From Trueperaceae bacterium (GTDB lineage Bacteria; Deinococcota; Deinococci; Deinococcales; Trueperaceae): DNA of 35,125 nt. Positions 22,872 to 31,459 of this stretch are shown here, piece after piece. How positions within the stretch are numbered: position 1 is the first letter of the stretch; each line of letters begins with the position of its first letter. The stretch is from the NCBI GenBank assembly GCA_019454765.1, contig JACFNR010000030.1:1-35125 (forward strand), written 5' to 3'. The notes under the pieces are model-generated. The model was not told the origin of the DNA, made no database searches, and worked only from the letters and a program-made list of their open reading frames with translations. The translations under genes and the position numbers were made by a program.

Positions 22872-24200
22872 TCAGCCCCCGGTCCGCCGCAGGCGGGCCA
22901 GGTAGAAGCCGTCTACCCCCGCCAGCGGCAGGACGAACGCGCCCGCCCCGACGGCGCGTGAAGGCAGCGGCAGGTTGGGCGGCTCGGGGTCGAAACCCGG
23001 GACGGCGGCGAGGAAGCGCGCCACCACGTCCGGCCCCTCGTCGGGGGTGAGGGAGCAGACGGCGTAGAGGAGGACGCCGCCCGGAGCGGTGACGGCCGCG
23101 GCGTTCGCCAGCATGCCGGCCTGCGTGCGGGCGGCGGCCGCCACGTCCGCCGCCGTCAGGCGCAGCTTGATCTCGGGGTGCCCGCGCAGCGTGCCGGTGC
23201 CCGTGCACGGCGCGTCGAGGAGCACCCAAGGGGCGCTCTCGAGGGGCGGCGGGCGCAGCAGGTCGGCGGTCAGGTGCGTGACGTGAAGGCCGAGGCGCGT
23301 CAGGTTGTGGGCGGCGGCGGCGCCGCGGCGCGGGTCGAGCTCCACGGCCGTCACCTCCGCGCCGAGGGCGGCCAGCACGGCGCTCTTCACCCCGCGGCCG
23401 GCGGCGAGGTCGAGCACCCGGTCCCCGGCGCCGGCGCCCAACGCGAGCGCGACCGCCAACGAGGCGGGGTTCTGCGGTTGCACCAGGCCGGAGCGGAACG
23501 CGGCCAGGCTCGCCACCGGCAACGGCGAGCGCACCCGCAGCGGGCGCGGACCCCCGAGCGCGCCCCAGCCGAGGGGCTCGCTAACGGCACCGTCGGCCGT
23601 CAGCGCGGCGTCGGCGGCGGGCGAGAACGCGGTCAGCCAGAGGGGCTCGGGCTCGAGCATGGCGGCGGCCGCCGCCGCGGCGTCGCCGCCCAGCGCCGCC
23701 TCGAGCCGCGCGTAGAGCCAGCCGGGCATTGCCGCAGCGAGGGCCGCCGCGGCCGGGCCGGCGGCGGCCACGTCCGGCCGCTCGACCCGGCGCAGGACGG
23801 CGTTGACCAGGGGCGCGAGGCGGGGGTGGGTCTCCTTGACGACGTCCACCCAGGCGCTGACCGCCGCGTAGGGCGGCGTGCCGCGCCACAGGATCTCGTA
23901 GGTCCCCAGCCTGAGGGCGTCGAGCGCCGCCGGCGGCAGGCGCTCCGGGCGCTCCAGCAGGGGCGCCAACGCCGCGTCGACCTGCGGCAGGCGCCGGACG
24001 GTGCCGTAGGCGAGGTCCGTCGCGAGCGCCCGCTCCTCGCGCTCCAGGCCGGACGCGCGCAGGAACTCGTCGAGCGTGGGCGCCAGGAACGCCCCGCGCT
24101 GCACCCGCGCCACGACCGCCGCCGCCAACGGGCGCGCGCCCGCGGGAGGGCGGCCGCCAGCGGGGGCGGCTCGTGCGTGGCGACGGGGCACTCGGCTCAC
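22872..24200 (-). CDS. rsmB: 16S rRNA (cytosine-C5)-methyltransferase RsmB family
   Basis: A 442-residue SAM-dependent m5C rRNA methyltransferase. The N-terminal third is a NusB-like RNA-binding domain (from ARVQRGAFLAPTLDEFL to VNAVLRRVERP). The C-terminal methyltransferase has the SAM motif VLDLAAGRGVKSA and both catalytic cysteines, in DAPCTGTGTLRGHPEIK and YAVCSLTPDEG. The length agrees with E. coli RsmB (429). The start is GTG 24200. The first 25 residues are a Pro/Ala/Arg-rich stretch without homology, so an internal start remains possible, but a -10 box TAGCTT sits 6 nt upstream of this GTG. The usual partner genes (fmt, def) are not adjacent. Confidence 0.92.
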   Translation of the reverse strand: MSRVPRRHARAAPAGGRPPAGARPLAAAVVARVQRGAFLAPTLDEFLRASGLEREERALATDLAYGTVRRLPQVDAALAPLLERPERLPPAALDALRLGTYEILWRGTPPYAAVSAWVDVVKETHPRLAPLVNAVLRRVERPDVAAAGPAAAALAAAMPGWLYARLEAALGGDAAAAAAAMLEPEPLWLTAFSPAADAALTADGAVSEPLGWGALGGPRPLRVRSPLPVASLAAFRSGLVQPQNPASLAVALALGAGAGDRVLDLAAGRGVKSAVLAALGAEVTAVELDPRRGAAAAHNLTRLGLHVTHLTADLLRPPPLESAPWVLLDAPCTGTGTLRGHPEIKLRLTAADVAAAARTQAGMLANAAAVTAPGGVLLYAVCSLTPDEGPDVVARFLAAVPGFDPEPPNLPLPSRAVGAGAFVLPLAGVDGFYLARLRRTGG

Positions 24201-24206
24201 CGCGCC

Positions 24207-24212
24207 AAGCTA
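24207..24212 (-). promoter_or_regulatory. Candidate leaderless -10 box for rsmB
   Basis: TAGCTT on the minus strand ends 6 nt before GTG 24200, with no Shine-Dalgarno between. This is the same spacing as at the LolD-like and FAD oxidase genes. Confidence 0.45.
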
Positions 24213-24259
24213 ACCCGCGCCGCCGGTCCCCGGGGAGGTGAGCTCGCCGCGCGTGCGGG

Positions 24260-24565
24260 TCAGGCGGGCGGCGGTTCGCTCGCCTCGGCCGCGCCCCCCG
24301 CCAACTCGAACGCCTCGATCAGGAAGCGGACGGCCGTGCGCTCCTCCTCGTGAAGCTCAAGCTTCACGAACGACGGCACCGTGCGGAGGTCGAGCCCCTC
24401 CGCCTCGATGTACGACCGCGCGATGGCTATGGCCTTGACCGCCTGGTTCACCGCGTGCGGGCCGATGGCCTGGACCTCGACCTCGCGGGCGCTCCTGAGA
24501 AGCGCCGCGATCGCCCCGGCGACCGAGTTCGGCCGGGAAGTTCCGGAGACGCGAAGGATTTCGAT
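24260..24565 (-). CDS. spoVS: Stage V sporulation protein S family protein (SpoVS), apparent ATC start
   Basis: A 101-residue SpoVS protein, an Alba-like small fold probably binding nucleic acid. Conservation with Bacillus and Thermus SpoVS is strong: the opening E-I-L-R-V-S, then RPNSVAGAIAALLR, EVEVQAIGPHAVNQAVKAIA, PSFVKLEL and EEERTAVRF. The family protein begins M-E-x-L-K/R-V-S, so Met-1 aligns with the ATC codon at 24565-24563, with GGAGGT (24576-24571) exactly 5 nt before it. The only upstream in-frame start, GTG 24604, would overlap the -10 box and add 13 unrelated residues. The C-terminal 15 residues are an extra acidic/Pro tail. No sporulation genes are nearby, and in this lineage the role is presumably gene regulation. 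Confidence 0.85.
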   Translation of the reverse strand: MEILRVSGTSRPNSVAGAIAALLRSAREVEVQAIGPHAVNQAVKAIAIARSYIEAEGLDLRTVPSFVKLELHEEERTAVRFLIEAFELAGGAAEASEPPPA

Positions 24566-24570
24566 GTCGG

Positions 24571-24601
24571 ACCTCCATGGGGCTGGGTTACGGGGATTAT
24601 G
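24571..24601 (-). promoter_or_regulatory. spoVS -10 box and ribosome binding site
   Basis: On the minus strand CATAAT (24601-24596, 5 of 6 to consensus) predicts a start of transcription near 24589. GGAGGT follows at 24576-24571. The leader would be about 24 nt. An ATG at 24578 overlaps the GGAGGT but is out of frame with spoVS. Confidence 0.5.
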
Positions 24602-24660
24602 CACCGCGCGAGCAGGCGCCGTTGCCCGCGCGTCACGCTGCCGCGGCAGCGCGACGCGCC

Positions 24661-24689
24661 TTGACACGGCTCCCCGACGCTCGTATAGT
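24661..24689 (+). promoter_or_regulatory. Sigma-70 promoter of the ilv-leu operon
   Basis: A perfect -35 TTGACA (24661-24666), a 17-nt spacer and -10 TATAGT (24684-24689) form the best promoter in the window. Transcription should begin around 24696, right at the leader ATG 24698. It lies about 60 nt from the divergent spoVS promoter. Confidence 0.9.
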
Positions 24690-24697
24690 GCCCACCA

Positions 24698-24769
24698 ATG
24701 ACGGTTTCGCTGCACGGGACTACGATCAGCTGGGGCCTAATTACCAGCTCGTGGGGTCGTGCCGGCTAA
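24698..24769 (+). CDS. Putative ilv leader peptide (23 codons)
   Basis: A short frame from ATG 24698 to TAA 24767-24769 lies between the ilv promoter and the ilv attenuator-type terminator. It has no Shine-Dalgarno, and the predicted transcription start is within about 2 nt of the ATG, so it would be translated as a leaderless frame. Codons 10, 14 and 15 are ATC (Ile), CTA (Leu) and ATT (Ile). CTA and ATT are uncommon in the surrounding GC-rich genes. The branched-chain codon content is modest compared with enterobacterial ilv leaders. The function, sensing Ile/Leu charging by ribosome stalling, is inferred from position only. Confidence 0.55.
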   Translation: MTVSLHGTTISWGLITSSWGRAG

Positions 24770-24823
24770 CCGCCATCTAGCCTGCTCTCGAGCCCCGCCG
24801 CAACCTCGGCGGGGTTTCTTTTT
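24728..24823 (+). promoter_or_regulatory. Putative ilvB attenuator region with alternative hairpins
   Basis: Hairpin A pairs AGCTGG (24728-24733) with CCAGCT (24744-24749), and its 10-nt loop contains the CTA-ATT codons. Hairpin B pairs GGCTA (24764-24768) with TAGCC (24778-24782) across the leader stop. The terminator is at 24793-24814. GTGGGGT (24751-24757) can pair with GCCCCGC (24792-24798, two G-U pairs), which would block the 5' arm of the terminator. The elements are compatible with ribosome-controlled attenuation. The pairings were found by eye and not energy-tested. Confidence 0.55.
24793..24823 (+). terminator. Intrinsic terminator (attenuator) upstream of ilvB
   Basis: CCCCGCCG (24793-24800), loop CAACCT and CGGCGGGG (24807-24814) form a perfect 8-bp stem, followed by TTTCTTTTT (24815-24823). 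It is the only hairpin in the window with a real U tract. It sits between promoter and structural gene, 45 nt before the ilvB ATG, so some regulation must allow read-through. Confidence 0.92.
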
Positions 24824-24868
24824 GAGCGCGGTCGGCAAGCGATTTCGGAGAGGGCGCGGAGGTCATCG

Positions 24869-26583
24869 ATGACGGGTTCGGAAGTAGTGATGAAGATGCT
24901 CGAGCGGCAAGGCGTGGAGGTGATCTTCGGGCATCCGGGCGGGGCCATCATGCCCATCTACGACGCCCTCTACGACTCGCCCATCAAACACGTGCTGGTG
25001 AGGCACGAGCAGGGCGGCGCCCACATGGCCGACGCCTACTACCGCGCCAGCGGCAAGACGGGCGTGTGCTTCGCGACCTCCGGCCCCGGCGCCACCAACC
25101 TGGTGACGGGTCTCGCCACCGCCATGATGGACTCGTCGGCGCTGGTGGCCATCACGGGCAACGTGCCGAGCGGGCTGATCGGCACCGACGCGTTCCAGGA
25201 GGCCGACGTCTACGGCATCACCGGCCCCGTGACCAAGCACAACTACCTCGTCAAGGACGTGGCCGAGCTGCCGCGAGTGATGGCGGAGGCGTTCCACATC
25301 GCCTCGACCGGCCGCCCCGGGCCGGTGCTGATCGACATCCCCAAGGACGTGCAGCTCGCCAAGTTCGAGGGGAGCCTCGACGTGGCCGTCGACCTGCCCG
25401 GTTACCGCCCCACCGTCGTGGGCCACGCCGGCCAGGTGGCGAAGGCCGCCGAGGCCGTGCGCGCCGCGAAGCGGCCCGTCCTCATCGTGGGCGGTGGCGC
25501 TCAGGTTGCCACGCGCGAGGTGGCCGAGCTCGTCGCCCGCACCGGCATCCCGGTCATCACCACCCTGATGGGCATCGGCGCCTACCCACCCGCGGCCGAG
25601 GAGGCGCTGGGCATGCCCGGCATGCACGGCACCGTCACCGCCAACAAGGCGATCAGCCACTGCGACCTCATCCTGGGTGCCGGCCTGCGCTTCGACGACC
25701 GCGTGACGGGCAAGATCAGCCGCTTCGCGCCCAACGCGACCGTCGTCCACATCGACATCGACCCCGCCGAGATCAGCAAGCTCGTCAAGGCGCACGTGCC
25801 GGTGGTCGGCGACCTGCGCGACGTCCTGCCGCGCCTCACCGCGGAGCTGGGGCGCCTCGACATCGACCCGTGGCGCGAGACGCTGGCGGACTGGAAGGAC
25901 ACCTACCCCGAGAAGTACAAGCTCGACAAGCCGCTCGTCTCGCAGGAGATCCTGGCCATGCTGCGCGAGGCGACCGGGGGCGACTGCATCGTGGCCACCG
26001 AGGTCGGGCAGCACCAGATGTTCGCGGCACGGATGCTGCCGTCGACCAAGGCGCGCTCGTTCATCACCTCCGGCGGCCTCGGCACCATGGGCTTCGGCCT
26101 GCCCGCGGCCATCGGCGCCGCCATCGCCAGGCCGGGCGAGACCGTCGTACTCGTGGCGGGCGACGGCAGCATCCAGATGAACATCCAGGAGCTGGCCACC
26201 CTCTACAAGCAGAACGTGCCCGTCATCATCGCCATCCTCAACAACGGCATGCTCGGCATGGTGCGGCAGTGGCAGGAGCTCTTCCACGCCCAGCGCTACA
26301 GCGAGGTCTACCTCGCGGACTCGAACCCCGACTTCGCCAAGCTGGCTGAGGCCTACGGCATCGAGGGGCACAACGTCTTCGACCGCGAGACGGCCCGCGA
26401 GGCCGTCGCGGCCGCCGTGGCCGCCAAGAAGCCCGTCCTCCTCAACTTCTTCGTCTACGAGGCCGAGAAGGTCTTCCCGATGGTGCCGTCCGGCGCCGGG
26501 GTCGACGAGATGATCCTCGGCGATCAGGCGCCGACCGCGCCCGCGCAGGCCGCCGCGGCGCAGAGCGCCGAGGCGGTGACGCG

Positions 26584-26587
<4 letters not shown>
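24869..26587 (+). CDS. ilvB: Acetolactate synthase, large (catalytic) subunit
   Basis: A 572-residue ThDP-dependent enzyme that condenses two pyruvates to 2-acetolactate (valine/leucine branch) or pyruvate with 2-oxobutyrate (isoleucine branch). The catalytic Glu is E47 in VRHEQGGAHMAD. The ThDP/Mg motif GDGS begins at G431, followed by IQELATLYKQNVPVIIAILNN. An FAD-contact region is in the middle domain. The last 20 or so residues are an Ala-rich tail. The ATG has GGAGGT 5 nt upstream. It is the first structural gene of ilvB-ilvN-ilvC-leuA-cimA and lies behind a promoter and attenuator-type terminator. ilvN overlaps its stop (GTGA), favouring equal subunit synthesis. Confidence 0.97.
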
Positions 26588-28216
<1,629 letters not shown>

Positions 28217-28250
28217 GGGGCGCCGGGTAGGGGCCAGGGAGGACAGGCAG

Positions 28251-29807
28251 ATGGCGTACATCAAGTTCTTCGACACCACGCTCCGCGACGGCGAGCAGAG
28301 CCCGGGCGTGGCGCTCAACACGCAGCAGAAGCTCGACATCGCCCAGGCGCTCGCGAGACTCGGGGTCGACATCATCGAGGCGGGCTTCCCGATCACCTCG
28401 AGCGGCGACTTCGACTGCGTCCAGCGCATCGCGAAGGAGGTGCGCGGTCCGGTCATCGCGGCGCTCGCCCGCACCCACAAGCTCGACATCGAGCGGGCCG
28501 CGGAGGCCATCGCGCCCGCCGAGCGGGGCCGCATCCACCTCTTCACGAGTGCCAGCGACGTGCACCTCGAGTACATGCTCCGCAAGACGCGCGACGAGGT
28601 GCTCGCCATCTCCGACGAGACCGTCAGGTACGCCAAGCAGTTCACGGACGACGTCGAGTTCTCGGCGCAGGACTGCATGCGCGCCGACCCCGCCTTCGTC
28701 TACGAACTCGTGCGCGTGGCCATCGCGGCCGGCGCCACCACGGTGAACATCCCGGACACCACCGGCTACGGCACGCCCCTCGACTACGGCGCCCTCATCA
28801 GGAGCATCTTCGAGAACGTGCCGGAGGCGCGCGGCGTGGCCATCTCGACCCACTGCCACGACGACCTCGGCATGGCGACGGCCAACACGCTGGCGGCGGT
28901 GGAGAACGGCGCCACGCAGGTCGAGGTCACCATGAACGGCATCGGCGAGCGCGCCGGCAACACGGCGCTCGAGGAAGTCGCCATGGCGCTCTACACCCGC
29001 CGCGACCATTACGGGCACGACATCGGCATCAACACCCGCGAGCTCTACCGCGTGTCGCGGCTCGTGTCGCGCTACACGGGCATGATGGTGCAGCCGAACA
29101 AGGCGATCGTGGGGGAGAACGCCTTCGCGCACGAGTCCGGGATCCACCAGGACGGCGTCATCAAGAACCTGAGCACGTACGAGATCATGAACGCCGAGCT
29201 GGTCGGACGCGAAGCGGGCGTGCTCGTGATGGGCAAGCATTCGGGGCGCAACGCCTTCCGGCAGCGACTCGGCGAGCTCGGCTACCAGGACCTGTCGCAG
29301 GAGCAGCTCAACGAGCTGTTCAAGCAGTTCAAGGAGCTCGCCGACGTCAAGCAGTCCGTCACGACCGAGGACCTGCGCGCCCTCGTCGAGAACGAGATCG
29401 TCAAGGTGGCCGAGACCTACAGGCTCGAGCACGTGCAGTTCCAGTCGGGGATGGGCGGCATGACGCCGCAGGCGCTCGTGCGCTTGCGCTCGCCCGACGA
29501 GCTGCTCGAGGCCACGGCCACCGGCTCGGGTCCCGTCGACGCCGCCTTCAAGGCGCTCGCCAGCCTCACCCCCATACCGCTGGTGCTCGAGAGCTACGAC
29601 CTCAAGGCCATCGGCAGCGGCACGGACGCGTTGGGCGAGGTGACGATCCGCGTGACGGCGGGTGGGCAGACGCTCTTCGGCCGCGCCATCTCGACCGACG
29701 TCGTGCACTCGTCGGTGCTCGCCTACGTCGACGTCATGAACAAGCTCGCGGCCGGGGTGGGCAGGGCGAAGGCGGAGGGCGCCACCCTCACCATGACGCT
29801 ACCGTGA
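28251..29807 (+). CDS. leuA: 2-isopropylmalate synthase
   Basis: A 518-residue acetyl-CoA-dependent synthase that makes 2-isopropylmalate from 2-oxoisovalerate, the committed step of leucine synthesis. The HMGL-like TIM barrel begins FFDTTLRDGEQSPG (R12, D13). The metal-binding HxH region is STHCHDDLGMATANT, followed by VTMNGIGERAGNTALEE. The C-terminal portion from about 390 is the LeuA dimer/regulatory domain that binds leucine. The start ATG has GGGAGG about 8 nt upstream. The next gene, cimA, overlaps its stop. LeuB and LeuCD are not in the window. Confidence 0.95.
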   Translation: MAYIKFFDTTLRDGEQSPGVALNTQQKLDIAQALARLGVDIIEAGFPITSSGDFDCVQRIAKEVRGPVIAALARTHKLDIERAAEAIAPAERGRIHLFTSASDVHLEYMLRKTRDEVLAISDETVRYAKQFTDDVEFSAQDCMRADPAFVYELVRVAIAAGATTVNIPDTTGYGTPLDYGALIRSIFENVPEARGVAISTHCHDDLGMATANTLAAVENGATQVEVTMNGIGERAGNTALEEVAMALYTRRDHYGHDIGINTRELYRVSRLVSRYTGMMVQPNKAIVGENAFAHESGIHQDGVIKNLSTYEIMNAELVGREAGVLVMGKHSGRNAFRQRLGELGYQDLSQEQLNELFKQFKELADVKQSVTTEDLRALVENEIVKVAETYRLEHVQFQSGMGGMTPQALVRLRSPDELLEATATGSGPVDAAFKALASLTPIPLVLESYDLKAIGSGTDALGEVTIRVTAGGQTLFGRAISTDVVHSSVLAYVDVMNKLAAGVGRAKAEGATLTMTLP

Positions 29808-31450
29808 GCGGCCTAGCGCCGGCGCGCGGCGGCGGGGTCGTCGAGATCTACGACACGACGCTGCGCGACGGCACGCAGGGCCAGGACGTGCAGTTCACGA
29901 GCGACGACAAGGTCGCCATCGCCAAGCGCCTCGACGCCTTCGGCGTCGACTACATCGAGGGGGGCTGGCCAGGCTCCAACCCGAAGGACGCGCGCTTCTT
30001 CGAGGCGATGCGGGGGGTGGAGCTCGCTCACGCCAAGCTCACCGCCTTCGGGAGCACGCGCCACAAGGACGCCCTGCCCGAGGACGACGCCAACCTGCGG
30101 GCCCTGCTCGACGCCGGCACGGAGGTTGTGGCCATCTTCGGGAAGTCGTGGACGCTGCACGTGGAGCACGCGCTGGGCGCCACGCTGGACGCGAACCTGG
30201 AGATGATCCGCACGTCGGTCGAGTACCTGCGGGCGCAGGGGCGGCGCGTGCTCTACCTGGCCGAGCACTTCTTCGACGGTCACGCGGCCGACGCCGACTA
30301 CGCCCAGGCCACGCTCCGGGCGGCCCTGGCGGGCGGCGCCGAGCGCCTCGTGCTGTGCGACACGAACGGCGGGTCGTTGCCGGGCACCGTCTCCGACCTG
30401 ACCAGGGCCGTGGTGGCGATGAGCCCGGTGCCCGTCGGCATCCACGCCCACAACGACGGGGAGCTGGCGGTGGCGAACAGCCTGGCTGCCGTGCAGGCGG
30501 GCGCCTCGCACGTGCAGGGCACGATCAACGGCTATGGCGAGCGCTGCGGCAACGCCAACCTGGTCAGCATCGTCGCCAACCTGAGCCTGAAGCTCGGGCG
30601 CCCCCAGCCGCAGCGGCTCGCCGACCTGAAGGCGTTGTCGCGCTACGTCGACGAGCGCGCCAACCTGTCACCCAACGTCCGCGCCGCCTACGTCGGCGAC
30701 GGCGCCTTCGCTCACAAGGGCGGGGTGCACGTGTCGGCCGTCAACAAGCTGCCGCAGACGTACGAGCACGTGCCGCCCGAGTCGGTGGGGAACCGCCGGC
30801 GCGTCCTCGTGTCGGACCTCTCCGGGCGCGCCAACGTGGTCGCCAAGCTGGCGGAGTGGGCCGACGGGGCCGCCCCCCACGCCGGGGCGGCGCATGCCGC
30901 CGGCGCCGATGCTCGCGAGGTGGTCGCGCACATCAAGGAGCTGGAGGCGCGCGGCTACGCCTACGAGGGCGCCGAGGCCAGCTTCCAGTTGCTGACCCGC
31001 AAGGTGCAGGGCGGCTTCGAGCCGTACTTCCACATGGACGGCTTCACGGTCATGATCGACAAGACGGTCGGCGCGCCGCGCTGCGAGGCCACGGTGCGGC
31101 TGCGGGTGGGGGAGCATGCGGAGCATAGCGCCGCCTCCGGCGACGGGCCCGTCAACGCCCTCGACCGCTGCCTGTTGAAGGCGCTCGGGTCCTTCTACCC
31201 GTCGCTCCTGACGCTCACGTTGCGCGACTACAAGGTGAGGGTGCTGTCCGGCCCGGAGACGGGCACCTCGAGCGTCGTGCGGGTGCAGGTCGAGATGGGC
31301 GACGGCAACACCACCTGGAGCACGGTCGGGGCGAGCACCAACATCATCGAGGCGTCGTACGAGGCGCTCATCGACGCCTACGAGTACAAGCTCGTCACCG
31401 ACGGCGTGGTGCCGCCGGCGGCCGGCAAGGAGCTGCCCGCCAGCGCCTGA
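29804..31450 (+). CDS. cimA: (R)-citramalate synthase
   Basis: A 548-residue LeuA relative of the CimA family that condenses pyruvate with acetyl-CoA to (R)-citramalate, opening the threonine-independent route to 2-oxobutyrate and isoleucine. The CimA-type opening is IYDTTLRDGTQGQDVQFT (about 15-32). GGWPGSNPKD follows, then the metal site GIHAHNDGELAVANSLAAV and GTINGYGERCGNANL. The C-terminal LeuA-type regulatory domain (YKVRVLSGPETGTSSVVRV) probably senses isoleucine. The start is GTG 29804, in a GTGA overlap with leuA. It is the last gene of the operon, ending 9 nt from the convergent kinase gene with no terminator visible between. Confidence 0.94.
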   Translation: MSGLAPARGGGVVEIYDTTLRDGTQGQDVQFTSDDKVAIAKRLDAFGVDYIEGGWPGSNPKDARFFEAMRGVELAHAKLTAFGSTRHKDALPEDDANLRALLDAGTEVVAIFGKSWTLHVEHALGATLDANLEMIRTSVEYLRAQGRRVLYLAEHFFDGHAADADYAQATLRAALAGGAERLVLCDTNGGSLPGTVSDLTRAVVAMSPVPVGIHAHNDGELAVANSLAAVQAGASHVQGTINGYGERCGNANLVSIVANLSLKLGRPQPQRLADLKALSRYVDERANLSPNVRAAYVGDGAFAHKGGVHVSAVNKLPQTYEHVPPESVGNRRRVLVSDLSGRANVVAKLAEWADGAAPHAGAAHAAGADAREVVAHIKELEARGYAYEGAEASFQLLTRKVQGGFEPYFHMDGFTVMIDKTVGAPRCEATVRLRVGEHAEHSAASGDGPVNALDRCLLKALGSFYPSLLTLTLRDYKVRVLSGPETGTSSVVRVQVEMGDGNTTWSTVGASTNIIEASYEALIDAYEYKLVTDGVVPPAAGKELPASA

Positions 31451-31459
31451 GGCCGCGCG

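Noticed and set aside
24577-24780. A 67-codon frame crossing the ilv promoter and leader region
   Set aside because: It starts upstream of the TTGACA-TATAGT promoter and reads through it. The shorter leader frame from 24698 fits the predicted transcription start better.
24690-24868. T-box or other known riboswitch upstream of ilvB
   Set aside because: No T-box sequence (AGGGTGGNACCGCG type) or specifier-loop arrangement is present, and no other riboswitch core could be recognised. The region fits a leader-peptide attenuator better, though not conclusively.
24863-26371. Long frame antisense to ilvB (about 500 codons), and similar long antisense frames at 1667-2599, 12708-14693 and 18240-19583
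   Set aside because: High GC removes stop codons from the shadow frames. Their translations are rich in Arg, His, Gly and Ala without domains, whereas the opposite strand encodes clear conserved enzymes.
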